Shown here piece after piece: positions 24,811 to 32,642 of a stretch of DNA of 39,163 bases. The notes beneath the pieces are model-generated. The model was given only the letters and a program-made list of their open reading frames with translations, ran no database searches and had not been told where the DNA came from. Position 1 is the first letter of the stretch; the number at the start of each line of letters is the position of its first letter. The DNA comes from Chloroflexota bacterium (GTDB lineage Bacteria > Chloroflexota > Dehalococcoidia > JACQUA01): assembly GCA_016210565.1 (NCBI GenBank), contig JACQUA010000087.1, positions 1-39,163 on the forward strand, given 5' to 3'. The position numbers and the translations under genes were made by a program.

Positions 24811-24951
24811 TCACTGGGCGGACGGAGAGGCCAGCCCGGCAGCCGGGCCCGTTTCAGGCCGGGGGGCGGCGGTCTCCCGCGGGGCGCAAGCGCCCAGGAC
24901 TGTCGCCAGCAGAAGGACCAGCGGAGTCATGATGAACGGTATTCTGGTCAT
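24811..24951 (-). pseudogene. N-terminal remnant of a solute-binding lipoprotein gene
   Basis: A 46-codon ORF starting MTRIPFIMTPLVLLLATVLG followed by ACAPRETAAP. It has a hydrophobic signal peptide and the lipobox LGAC, then a Pro/Ala-rich linker like the start of the other binding proteins. It ends at a TGA that falls where dispersed repeat sequence (TCATTCGTCATTCGGATT family) begins on the 3' side. A GAGGGGG ribosome binding site lies about 8 nt upstream of the ATG. It may be the truncated start of another paralogue, cut by repeat insertion or deletion. A genuine tiny lipoprotein is less likely. Confidence 0.55.
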
Positions 24952-24978
24952 TAGTGCAACCCCCTCGCTCTGGAACGG

Positions 24979-25368
24979 TCAAAGCCAGTCAGCCAGTCTT
25001 AGACCAGCGATTCGCCCAAGATGCTTCGTGTTATGCGTAACCAGCAGAGCTTCCTGGGCCATGGCGATGGCGGCGATCAAGATGTCGACTTCCCCGGGGA
25101 TGCTGCCGGATGACTTCAACCGGGTCTTGATGTCCCCGTACTTCGATGCTGACGCCCTGTCAAAAGGAACCACAGTGACGGTGCGAAGGAAATCGTTCAG
25201 AAGTTTCAGGTTGTTTTCGCGATTGGCCGAGATCCTGGCTCCGTACTCGAGTTCTGCCACCACAATCGCTGGCAGACAGAGGTCCGTCATCTCTCTTGCG
25301 ATCTTCTCAGAGACGGTTGCATCGCCCCGGAGGTGGGCCACAACGACGTCGGTGTCAAGCAGAACCAC
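24979..25368 (-). CDS. vapC: VapC-type PIN-domain toxin
   Basis: A 129-residue PIN-domain RNase. The GTG start gives MVLLDTDVVV, with the catalytic acids D5 and D7. It is followed by VVAELEYGARI (E39), EVDILIAAIA (D95) and the VTHNTKHLGRI block typical of VapC. All four acidic positions are present. It begins immediately after the stop codon of the antitoxin gene (TAA then GTG with no gap), so the two are translationally coupled. VapC proteins cleave tRNA, usually the initiator or other specific tRNAs, or rRNA when freed from the antitoxin. Confidence 0.87.
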   Translation of the reverse strand: MVLLDTDVVVAHLRGDATVSEKIAREMTDLCLPAIVVAELEYGARISANRENNLKLLNDFLRTVTVVPFDRASASKYGDIKTRLKSSGSIPGEVDILIAAIAMAQEALLVTHNTKHLGRIAGLRLADWL

Positions 25369-25611
25369 TTAGAAAGCCACCTCACGGCCGCGTGATTTTC
25401 GACGTTCCCTGATTATCCTGTCGAATATTTTCCCAATAGTCGGGTCGGAGCCCCACGCGCCCGCCGTGCTGCGCACGAGCCGCCGCCGCTCTTCCAACGA
25501 GAGGGCTTCAGGCTCTATCTTGACGGTCACCATGGTGCCGGATGGAAGTTCCGGTTCTCCCTCCAACTCGATGCGCTTATCGTACAATGTTCCTCTCAGT
25601 ATCTTTGTCAT
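25369..25611 (-). CDS. vapB: VapB-type antitoxin
   Basis: An 80-residue antitoxin with start ATG 25611, chosen because GGAGG lies a few nt upstream; an in-frame ATG further upstream lies in repeat-rich DNA. The N-terminal MTKILRGTLYDKRIELEGEP and VTVKIEPEALS resemble the beta-rich DUF2281/DUF104-like VapB antitoxins. The C-terminal part is helical, with RIIRERRKSRGREVAF giving a basic, toxin-binding tail. It ends directly at the VapC start. Promoter autoregulation is likely, but I see no clear operator. Confidence 0.75.
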   Translation of the reverse strand: MTKILRGTLYDKRIELEGEPELPSGTMVTVKIEPEALSLEERRRLVRSTAGAWGSDPTIGKIFDRIIRERRKSRGREVAF

Positions 25612-25679
25612 TGCTGACCTCCATGTCGCGCGCCAATTATCGCAAATTGCGCCCCCACTATCTGCCGGTTTGACGGCGC

Positions 25680-25750
25680 ACGGGGCTGAAGCCCCGCATT
25701 GACCGCTTGGCCATCTTTTCGACACCCACGACGGGTGTCGCTACGGGGTG
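25680..25750. repeat. Two palindromic repeats upstream of vapBC
   Basis: CGGGGCTGAAGCCCCG (25681-25696) is a hairpin with a 7-bp stem. CGACACCC, ACGAC, GGGTGTCG (25720-25740) followed by CTACGGGGTG is a second hairpin. The latter family also occurs inside the flavoprotein gene at about 20.93 kb. They sit between the second CoA-transferase stop and the vapB promoter region. Confidence 0.65.
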
Positions 25751-25805
25751 ATTGCCCGCGTCAGGATTATACCAGAACCCGAGCAGGCAGCGCGCAGCCC
25801 GCGGG

Positions 25806-27074
25806 CTAAGAATCCGCCCCTTCCAGGGGTTCCTTCCCTATGATCTGCTCGGCTTCCAGACTGGCGATCTCGTCCCTGGATAGTCCCAGGTAGTCCCCCA
25901 GAACAAGTTCGTTGTGCTGCCCCAGACACGGGGCCGGGCGGAATACGCGCAGCGGCGTGCCCGAGAACTTCCACGTAGGTCCGGGGTAGGGATGGGTCCC
26001 GGCCTCGGGATGAGAAACCATTTCCAGGACTCCCCTTTCCTTCAGGTGGGGGTCGTGGAACATCTCCTCTTCCGAGATCACCGCGCCGGCCGGCGCGCCG
26101 TGAGCCTGCAGGTGATGCATCACCTCGTACTTATCCTGGCCCGCCGTCCAGGCATTAATAAAACTGTCGATCACATCCCGGTGTGTCCACCTGGCCGCCG
26201 CGCCAGAGTAGGTCTCGTCCCCGGCCCAGGCAGGACTGCCCATGGCCTTGACCAATGCCTGCCATTCCCGGTCATTGGAGACAGCGATAGCCACCCACTG
26301 GTCGTCGCCCCGGCAGCGGTACACGCCGTGGGGGGCCATGAAATCGTGACGGTTGGCTGCCGGCCCGGCGATCCGCCCGTTCATCACGTAGTCTAACAGA
26401 AACTCGGCGGAAAGCGGCGCCAGGGATTCCACCTGGGCGAAATCTATGAACTGGCCTTCCCCGGTCTTCCGCCGGTGACACAGGGCGACAATGATGGCGA
26501 AGGCCCCCGTCAGCCCGGCGATGGGGTCGCCGTAAGCGTTGACCATGAAGGGCTGGCTGTCGGGATAGCCGCGGACCCGGGCCTGCCCGGTGAGGCACTC
26601 TATCTGAGAGCCCCAGGAGAGATAGTTCCTGTAAGGGCCGCTCTTGCCGAAGCCCGACATGGACACCATGATGATGTCCGGCTTCGCGGCCCTCATCACC
26701 TCGTAACCCAGGCCGAGATCGTCCATCAGGCCGGCCCGGAAGCAGTCGATCGCCACATCGCTGATAGCCACCAGCTTCTTGAAAATCTCCTTTCCCTCCG
26801 GCCGCCGGAGGTTCAAAGTTATGCCCAGCTTGTTCCGGTTAAGCTGGTTGAAGGCGCTGAAGCGGTTCCAGGGCCTTTCGCCCGGCTCCCGGTCCGGATA
26901 GTTGAGCATACCACGCGGCGCCTTTTTTCGCCCCCTCTGGGCGTCTATGTACTGGATCGACTCCACTTTGATAACCTCCGCCCCCATGTCGCCCAGGACC
27001 TGCGTCACTTTGGGGCCGGCCCAGGAGATGGTCAGGTCCACCACCCTCACGCCTTCCAAAGGCAATCCTGACAT
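25806..27074 (-). CDS. CaiB/BaiF (family III) CoA-transferase, Asp-containing
   Basis: A 422-residue CoA-transferase. It begins LPLEGVRVVDLTISWAGPKV and has GAEVIKVESI, GITLNLRRPEG and SDVAIDCFRAGLMDDLGLGY, all family III hallmarks. The conserved Asp that forms the acyl-aspartyl intermediate appears as D183 in AYGDPIAGLTG. The C-terminal DPHLKERGV motif and GQHNELVLGDYLGLS block are also present. It transfers CoA between acyl donors and free acids. It follows the second CoA-transferase gene by one nucleotide (TGA then ATG), so the pair is translationally coupled and may form a heteromer. The substrate is unknown. Confidence 0.88.
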   Translation of the reverse strand: MSGLPLEGVRVVDLTISWAGPKVTQVLGDMGAEVIKVESIQYIDAQRGRKKAPRGMLNYPDREPGERPWNRFSAFNQLNRNKLGITLNLRRPEGKEIFKKLVAISDVAIDCFRAGLMDDLGLGYEVMRAAKPDIIMVSMSGFGKSGPYRNYLSWGSQIECLTGQARVRGYPDSQPFMVNAYGDPIAGLTGAFAIIVALCHRRKTGEGQFIDFAQVESLAPLSAEFLLDYVMNGRIAGPAANRHDFMAPHGVYRCRGDDQWVAIAVSNDREWQALVKAMGSPAWAGDETYSGAAARWTHRDVIDSFINAWTAGQDKYEVMHHLQAHGAPAGAVISEEEMFHDPHLKERGVLEMVSHPEAGTHPYPGPTWKFSGTPLRVFRPAPCLGQHNELVLGDYLGLSRDEIASLEAEQIIGKEPLEGADS

Positions 27075-27075
27075 C

Positions 27076-28266
27076 TCAGATAACCCCCATCTGCCGGAGG
27101 CGCACCAGGTCCTGCCCGGAGTAACCGAGTTCCCTGCAGTACACTTCCTTATTGTGCTGGCCCAGCAAAGGCGCCGGCGCCATTCCCCGCGATGCCGTCC
27201 CCTTTACTTTGAACGGGAGCCCGGGATAGGCATAGCTGCCGGCCCTGGGGTGGGCGATATCGATGAAATAGTCCCTGGCCTTGAACTGAGGGTCCTGCAT
27301 CACTTCGGCAGGATCGCTCACCGGCAGAATGGGGACCCCCGCGGCCTGTCCCCGGGCCACCGCCTCGGCCCTCGTCTGTTCGGCCAGGGCGGGGACGATG
27401 ATTGCTTCCAGCTCGCCGAAATGGGCAAAACGTTCGGCGGGGGTGGCGTATTTGGGGTCCCGGGAAAGCTCAAGCATGCCCAGCCAGTTTCCGACGCGGC
27501 GCCACTGGCGGTTGTTGACGCACAGGGCGACCCAGCCGTCCTTGCACGGATAGATGGACCAGGGATAATGCCCCACGTAGGAACCCATCCGTTTGTGGGC
27601 CTGCTGGCCGGCGTAGGGATAGACCATTATCTGGAGTTCGTGGATATTGATCTCCGCTTCCATGAGGGATACATCCACCTGCTGGCCATGGCCGGTCTTG
27701 AGACTGTGCCAGAGCGCCCCCATGGTGGCCGGGGCCGCCACCAGACCGCCATGGAACTGGGCCTGATATCCGGCGAACTTCACCGGCTCCCTGTCGGCTT
27801 CCCCCGAGGTATCCAGCACGCCTCCCAGGGCCTCGCTGATCAGCTCGGTGGCCCGGTAGTCCCGGTAAGGCCCCGTTTGCCCGAAATTAGAAATCGAAGT
27901 GTAGACCAGCCGCGGATTGAGCTTCGACAGGGACGGGTAGTCCAGGCCCAGGCCGGCCATGACCCCCGGCCGGAAGCTCTCCACCAGAACGTCCGCCGTG
28001 GCTGCCAGCCTCCTGAGAATCCCGGCCCCGTCGGGACTCTTGAGATTCAGGGTGACGCCCCGCTTGTTCGTGTTGAGAAAGATGAAGAGCCCGCTCTTTT
28101 CCGGGTCGGGATCGTCCGCGGGGAACGGCCCCAGGCGGCGCGCCCCGTCGCCGGCGCCGGGCTTCTCTACCTTGATGACGCTGGCGCCGTAGTCCGCCAG
28201 GAGCTTCGTGCAGTAAGGCCCGGCAATAAATTGGGTAAGGTCAATTACTTTTATGTCAAATAGCAT
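27076..28266 (-). CDS. CaiB/BaiF CoA-transferase, partner subunit without the catalytic Asp
   Basis: A 396-residue family III protein starting MLFDIKVIDLTQFIAGPYCT, with ADYGASVIKVEKPGAGDGAR and KRGVTLNLKSPDG. The sequence aligned with the Asp region of the partner reads KFAGYQAQFHGG, so Gln (about Q170) replaces the Asp. It also has DPQFKARDYF and PLLGQHNKEVYCRELGYS near the end. The combination of one Asp-containing and one Asp-lacking subunit suggests a heteromeric enzyme, as in succinyl-CoA:benzylsuccinate CoA-transferase BbsEF. The ATG at 28266 lacks a clear ribosome binding site; upstream codons are repeat sequence. Confidence 0.8.
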   Translation of the reverse strand: MLFDIKVIDLTQFIAGPYCTKLLADYGASVIKVEKPGAGDGARRLGPFPADDPDPEKSGLFIFLNTNKRGVTLNLKSPDGAGILRRLAATADVLVESFRPGVMAGLGLDYPSLSKLNPRLVYTSISNFGQTGPYRDYRATELISEALGGVLDTSGEADREPVKFAGYQAQFHGGLVAAPATMGALWHSLKTGHGQQVDVSLMEAEINIHELQIMVYPYAGQQAHKRMGSYVGHYPWSIYPCKDGWVALCVNNRQWRRVGNWLGMLELSRDPKYATPAERFAHFGELEAIIVPALAEQTRAEAVARGQAAGVPILPVSDPAEVMQDPQFKARDYFIDIAHPRAGSYAYPGLPFKVKGTASRGMAPAPLLGQHNKEVYCRELGYSGQDLVRLRQMGVI

Positions 28267-28461
28267 GACTATAACCAGTGGCACAGGCGTCCCGCCTGTG
28301 TGATTGTACAATACCTCAATGCCACGGGCATCCCGCCTGTGTGTCGTGACAAAATTCCAATCACCAAATTCCAAATTCCAATGCCGGGGATCCGCCGTCA
28401 TTGGTCATTGGAGCATTCGTCATTAATTCGTCATTCGGATTTCGTCATTCGTCATTCGGGA
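28267..28461. repeat. Repeat cluster between CoA-transferase and acyl-CoA dehydrogenase genes
   Basis: The segment holds two REP-like units (GGCACAGGCGTCCCGCCTGT near 28280 and GCCACGGGCATCCCGCCTGT near 28321). These are followed by CCAAATTCCAAATTCCAA and GTCATTCGTCATTCGGGAT tracts. The last type recurs near 24.77 kb and 34.12 kb. No gene is supported. Confidence 0.65.
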
Positions 28462-29613
28462 TTACCCCCTCGGCAGCCCCAGCCCCCGCAGGGCAACGAT
28501 GTTCAATTGAATGTCCGTGGTGCCCGCGCTCACCTCGTAAGCGCCGGCCTGCCGGTACATCAGGTCCGCCAGGCCCCCCATCGGGGCATCCTTGCCGTCG
28601 ATCACACCCCGGTAGCCCAGGACATCTATCGCCAGTTCGGAAACGTCGAAAAGCAGCCTGCTCAGCAGCACCTTCCTCATGGACGTCTCGGCGCTGACGG
28701 TAAGCCCCCGGTCGAACATCCAGGCGATCTGGTAGGCCATCCAGCGGGCGGCCATCATCCGCGCCTGGAGTCCGGCCAGGCGGTGTCGCAGGGACTGGCC
28801 CACCGGCGTGGGAGAGGACCTGATATAGGCTATGGTCTCGTCGAATATCCGCCGCAGCCGGCCCAGTTGCCCGACATTGGCCCGTTCAAAATTAAGCGTG
28901 TAGTTGACGAAATTCAGGAAGCCCGCGTTCTTCTGGCCCAGCATCGAACTGCCCGGCACACGGACATCGTCAAAGAATATCTCGTTCAGCCGGATGCCGC
29001 CGACAGTCGGCACGGGCCTCACGGTGACGCCCGGGGTGGAAAAGGGGAGAAGGAACAGGCTGATTCCTTTGTGCTTGGGGGCCGCCGGGTCAGTCCGCGC
29101 CGCTACCATGGCATGGTTCGACGTGTGTGCGCCGCTGATGAATATTTTCTGGCCGTTCAAGACGTAGTCATTCCCGTCGGCCGTGGCTTTCGTTTGCATC
29201 GAAGCGGTGTCCGACCCGGCGTTCGGCTCCGTTAGGCACCAGCTAAAGGTTATCTCGCCGCGGGCGATGCCTGAAAGGAAATGCCGCTTCTGCTCCTCGT
29301 TGCCGATGGCCAGAATGGTCTCCCCCACGAAGACGACCGAAGCGCGATACCGGCCCAGCGGCGCCCGGGCATACTCCATCTCTTCGTAAAAGGTGGTCAT
29401 GTCCACGCGGCCCCATCCCTGGCCGCCGTACTCCCTGGGCCACTGTACCCCGATCCAGCCCTTTTCGGCGAGCTTTTTGTAGAACCCCGGCTCGTGTTCC
29501 TCCTCGCCCCTGGCCTCGACCTCCTTCAGCAGTTCCGGGGTTACCTCCTTCCGGCAAAACTCCCTTATCTCCTCCCTGAATTTTTCCTGTTCCTCGGTGA
29601 ATAAGAAATCCAT
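28462..29613 (-). CDS. Acyl-CoA dehydrogenase, intact
   Basis: A 383-residue acyl-CoA dehydrogenase. The start is FTEEQEKFREEIREFCRKEV. The middle has LTEPNAGSDTASMQTKA and GQKIFISGAHTS, which bind FAD and substrate. The C-terminus ends AYEVSAGTTDIQLNIVALRG, with the usual Glu near the end as catalytic base (in YEVSAGTTDIQ). Length and motifs are typical, so it is probably active, oxidising an acyl-CoA to the enoyl-CoA. It lies in a - strand run with the CoA-transferases and enoyl-CoA hydratase. A GAGG ribosome binding site precedes the ATG. The acyl chain specificity is not visible; BbsG-like activity is an inference from context. Confidence 0.88.
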   Translation of the reverse strand: MDFLFTEEQEKFREEIREFCRKEVTPELLKEVEARGEEEHEPGFYKKLAEKGWIGVQWPREYGGQGWGRVDMTTFYEEMEYARAPLGRYRASVVFVGETILAIGNEEQKRHFLSGIARGEITFSWCLTEPNAGSDTASMQTKATADGNDYVLNGQKIFISGAHTSNHAMVAARTDPAAPKHKGISLFLLPFSTPGVTVRPVPTVGGIRLNEIFFDDVRVPGSSMLGQKNAGFLNFVNYTLNFERANVGQLGRLRRIFDETIAYIRSSPTPVGQSLRHRLAGLQARMMAARWMAYQIAWMFDRGLTVSAETSMRKVLLSRLLFDVSELAIDVLGYRGVIDGKDAPMGGLADLMYRQAGAYEVSAGTTDIQLNIVALRGLGLPRG

Positions 29614-29671
29614 CGGTTCATTCCTCTAAGACAAAGTCCTGGACACCTCGAGAATGACGAAAATAACACCC

Positions 29672-29816
29672 GGTAGCACAGGCCTCCGTGCCTGTGAGCC
29701 GTTGGTTTAAAGCCTTGATGACGCTTGGCCGGCCAAACACAGAGAACAATTTCGGCGTTTGTGATTTCAACAATTGGCCTCGTTCAGATCTCACAGGCAC
29801 GGAGGCCTGTGATACC
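29672..29816. repeat. Inverted pair of 27-bp REP-like palindromes
   Basis: GGTAGCACAGGCCTCCGTGC plus CTGTGAG (29672-29698) and its reverse complement, differing at 1 of 27 positions (29790-29816), flank 91 bp between the acyl-CoA dehydrogenase and the hydratase. This is the same BIME-like arrangement as at 23.4-23.5 kb. Confidence 0.7.
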
Positions 29817-29825
29817 AGGGGGCCG

Positions 29826-30602
29826 TCATTTCCCCTTATATGCCGGTTTCCGTTTTTCTGCGAAGGCCTTGATTCCCTCTTCCATGTCCTCCGGGGCCGT
29901 CTGGCGGTTGCGCGCCGAAAGCAGGTTATTCAGCACCAACCCGTCGGCAATGGGAATATGGAGGGAGCGGTAGACGGTCTCTTTGATGTGCCGGATGGCT
30001 ACCGGCCCGTTCTCGCAAATCTTTTCAGCCAGTTGCACGGTTTCATCGAGCAGCTTGTCCCGCGGGACCACTTTCTGCACCAACCCGGTACGGTAGGCTT
30101 CCTGGGCGTCTATCCAGTCGCCGGTGAAAAGCATCATCAGGGCGTTGCCCAGGGAGACGTTCTGGGGCAGGCGCACGCAGCCCCCGGCGCCCGGCATCAG
30201 CGCCCGCTTAACTTCCGGCAGGCCGAAACGGGCGTCATCGGCCGCGATCCGGATGTCGCAGGCCATGGCCAGTTCGCAACCGCCCCCGACCGCATAGCCG
30301 CCGACAGCCGCAATGACCGGCTTCCAAACGCCGGGCGGGAGTAGGGCAAAGCTCTTGGGCGGATTCTTCCTGGAAAACATCTCCTTGACGGCCGCCAGGT
30401 CGAGGCCCGTCGAAAACGCCCGTCCCACGCCGGTGAAGATGAGTACCCAGGCTTCATCGTCCCCGGCAAACTCGTCAAAATACTGCTCCTGCAGCCTGGC
30501 CATATTGGGGTTGAGGGCATTCATCGCATCGGGCCGGTTCAAGGTCATTATCCTGATGCGCCCGCGTTTTTCCCAGAGGATTTCTTCCGGTTTTTGTACC
30601 AC
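29826..30602 (-). CDS. Enoyl-CoA hydratase/isomerase (crotonase) family
   Basis: A 258-residue crotonase starting GTG (MVQKPEEILWEKRGRIRIMT), with AAGGAG upstream. The oxyanion-hole block is GRAFSTGLDL. The GGYAVGGGCELAMACDIRIA block contains the first Glu (in CELA). ARFGLPEVKRALMPGAGG contains the second Glu, so both catalytic acids are present. The enzyme hydrates or isomerises an enoyl-CoA in the cytosol. Position between two acyl-CoA dehydrogenase genes, on the same strand, argues for the hydration step of a beta-oxidation-like route. Exact substrate is unknown. Confidence 0.88.
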   Translation of the reverse strand: MVQKPEEILWEKRGRIRIMTLNRPDAMNALNPNMARLQEQYFDEFAGDDEAWVLIFTGVGRAFSTGLDLAAVKEMFSRKNPPKSFALLPPGVWKPVIAAVGGYAVGGGCELAMACDIRIAADDARFGLPEVKRALMPGAGGCVRLPQNVSLGNALMMLFTGDWIDAQEAYRTGLVQKVVPRDKLLDETVQLAEKICENGPVAIRHIKETVYRSLHIPIADGLVLNNLLSARNRQTAPEDMEEGIKAFAEKRKPAYKGK

Positions 30603-30697
30603 TGGAATGCTCCTTTTCAGTAATGCTATCAGCTTTCAGCTTTCAGCTTTCAGTCCCCTCCTCCCCGGGGCGGGGCGGTCTGACTGCTGATAGCTAC

Positions 30698-31897
30698 TCA
30701 GAACCCGCTGCTCGCGGCGATGAGTTCCTTCTGCGTTTCGGGACCTTCGATCTCGTGCTGCAATGACTTGATCCGGCGGAAGTAAAACTGGATGTCGTTA
30801 TCCATGCTGAACCCGTAGGCCCCGTGGGTCAATGCCGAGTTCAACGCGGCCTTCCCCACAGCCTCTCCCGCCAGCAGCTTCGCTGCGGCGGACTCTCCCT
30901 CGCAGTTGGCCTGGTGGTCGGAAAGCCACGCCGCCTGGTATACGGCGATCTTCGCCAGTTCGGTGGAACACGCAGCCTCCGCCAGTTTGTGCTGAATCGC
31001 CTGGAAACTCCCGATGGGTTTGCCGAACTGGACGCGCTCCTTGGCATAGGCTACCCCCATGTCCAGGGCCGCCCTGGCTGCGCCCACGCAGTAGGCCGCC
31101 AGGGCGATTTTCGCGCGGTCCACCAGCCGCAGCCAGTCAGCCCAACGGCAGGTCATACAGGCGTCACGGTCCGCCGGAGCGTCCCGGAAGTCCACGTCCG
31201 CCGTCAGTTCCCCGCTCTGCAGTCGAAGCGGACGGCAGGCGATCTCCTTCCGGCTCGAATCCAACAGGACGAGCAGGATTGCATCGGGGCCTGTCTGTCC
31301 CGGGGCGCTCTCGGTAATCTGACGAAGTAAGATTTCTAACCTCTTTTCGAGAATTGCATCGGGGCCTGTCGGTCCCGGGGGGTTCCCGGCGGTGACCAGG
31401 AACCGGTCCGCCACGTCGAAATGCCCGACCATGCCCTTCCGCCCCCGGACGGTAATCCCCGCCGGAGTTTCCGCGGCAATCGTTTGCAGATTGCAAAGCC
31501 GCGGATTGGCACCATCTTCCATCCACGCCGGCGCGATGATGGTCTCCCCCCGGACCAGCCCGGGTAACAGAAGGCGCTTCTGCTGGTCGTTTCCCAGTCT
31601 CAGGTTGGCCTGCCCGGCCAGGACCAGGGAGCTCTAATGTATGTTCGGCGCCAGCGCGGCGCCCGCTTCCTCGCACAGCAGCGCCAGGTCCAGCCACGAG
31701 CCCCCGGCGCCGCCGTATTCCTCCGGAAAGGCTACGCCCAGAAAACCCAGTTGCCCCATCTTCCGGTAGGTGGGCAAAAACTCCTTCAACCCCCCGTCCT
31801 CGACCTGGCGGACCAGCTTCGGTGGGCATTCCGTCTTCAGGAAGTCCCGGACCGCCGCCCGGAACATTTTCTGTTCTTCGGTGAACTCAAAATCCAT
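30698..31897 (-). pseudogene. Acyl-CoA dehydrogenase interrupted by a single in-frame TAG
   Basis: The N-terminal part (31897-31637) starts MDFEFTEEQKMFRAAVRDFL and continues to AALAPNIH. A TAG codon follows at 31636-31634. After it the same frame reads SSLVLAGQANLRLGNDQQKR and runs to residue-like position 399 (RRIKSLQHEIEGPETQKEL, near 30700). The whole would be 398 residues plus the TAG, the usual length of the family. The second half also has a 75-bp direct repeat, so TGPDAIL appears twice 25 codons apart. The usual C-terminal catalytic Glu block is not obvious, as in the non-catalytic subunit of heteromeric dehydrogenases. Read-through, a nonsense mutation or an assembly error are all possible. 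Confidence 0.8.
31278..31372 (-). repeat. 75-bp direct repeat inside the broken acyl-CoA dehydrogenase
   Basis: ATTGCATCGGGGCCTGTC occurs at 31278 and again at 31353, exactly 75 bp (25 codons) apart. The flanking GG-TCCCGGG pieces also match. The frame is preserved across it. The extra 25 residues (LEKRLEILLRQITESAPGQ plus the duplicated TGPDAI) do not look like part of the fold, so an inserted element with target duplication is likely. Confidence 0.6.
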
Positions 31898-31940
31898 GGG
31901 CTTTCGACCCCTTAAAGAAAGAAATTCCAATGTCCGAAAA

Positions 31941-32070
31941 TGTCACCCTGAGCCGGAAGCCTGAGCGACGCGAAGGCGCAGGCGAAGGGTCTTTGTTGTC
32001 CGATGGCGGAAAGATTCTTCGACTATCCCGATTCTATCGGGACTACGCTCGCTTCGCTCAGAATGACATT
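31941..32070. repeat. Inverted pair of GTCATTCTGAGC-type repeats
   Basis: A forward copy (GTCACCCTGAGCCGGAAGCC near 31941) and a reverse copy (GATTCTTCGAC then CGCTTCGCTCAGAATGACAT near 32010-32070) face each other. Beyond 32070 a further AT-rich segment (TTTGTGTCTTCGTGTCTTTG) runs to the DUF35 gene. No gene is seen in this 300-bp interval. Confidence 0.65.
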
Positions 32071-32199
32071 TTCATCGTTCTTGGCCCCGACTCGTCGGGA
32101 TGGGTGATTGTTTCGAATTTAGTGCTTAAAATTTCGATTCCTTTGTGTCTTCGTGTCTTTGTGTGATTATCCCTCCGTCAGCTTTGTCTCTCCGTCTGA

Positions 32200-32640
32200 T
32201 TACGCACTCGAGAGCCTGAACTTGGGCAGCTTGAAGCTGGTCCCTTCGACAGTCTCGAAGGACACCCGCACAGGGGAGCCTATCTTCAGGTCCGGGGCGG
32301 CAGCGCCGACCACCTCCCCGTAAACCCTCAGCCCCTCATCCAGGTCAACGAGGACAAAAAGCACCGGCTTGCCCGTGGCCTGCACCTGTTTGGCGAAAGC
32401 CGGGGCCACCGGCACGAAGACAGACGTGAAAGAGTAGATTTTCCCCGTGCCCTTGCTTTCCTGCCAGCCCAGGTGCGAGCTGAAGCAGTGGACGCAGACG
32501 GGCCGGGGGAAGAACTGCAGCCGGTTGCAGTCCAGGCACTTCTGCAACTTGAAAACGTCCTTTTGAATGCTGTCCCAGAACTCCCGGTCAACGCTGGTAA
32601 CCTCGGGCAACGGTTTGGTGACGACCTTTTCTTCAGGCAT
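32200..32640 (-). CDS. DUF35 Zn-ribbon/OB-fold protein, thiolase partner
   Basis: A 146-residue protein starting MPEEKVVTKPLPEV. ATG 32640 gives the best spacing after AAAGGAG. The rubredoxin-like zinc ribbon is CLDCNRLQFFPRPVCVHC (about 35-52). The OB-fold part follows, ending FETVEGTSFKLPKFRLS. In several bacteria DUF35 proteins form obligate complexes with thiolase-fold proteins, such as ChsH2 with Ltp2 in steroid side-chain loss, and BbsA with BbsB in benzylsuccinate oxidation. The thiolase-fold gene is immediately upstream with overlapping TGA/ATG context, so a complex is likely. The ribbon binds Zn and the OB fold may deliver the CoA ester. Confidence 0.88.
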   Translation of the reverse strand: MPEEKVVTKPLPEVTSVDREFWDSIQKDVFKLQKCLDCNRLQFFPRPVCVHCFSSHLGWQESKGTGKIYSFTSVFVPVAPAFAKQVQATGKPVLFVLVDLDEGLRVYGEVVGAAAPDLKIGSPVRVSFETVEGTSFKLPKFRLSSA

Positions 32641-32642
32641 TT

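Noticed and set aside
26902..28263. Long + strand ORF of 453 codons opposite the CoA-transferase genes
   Set aside because: It is antisense to two conserved CoA-transferases, is Arg/Gly/Pro-rich and has no domain features.
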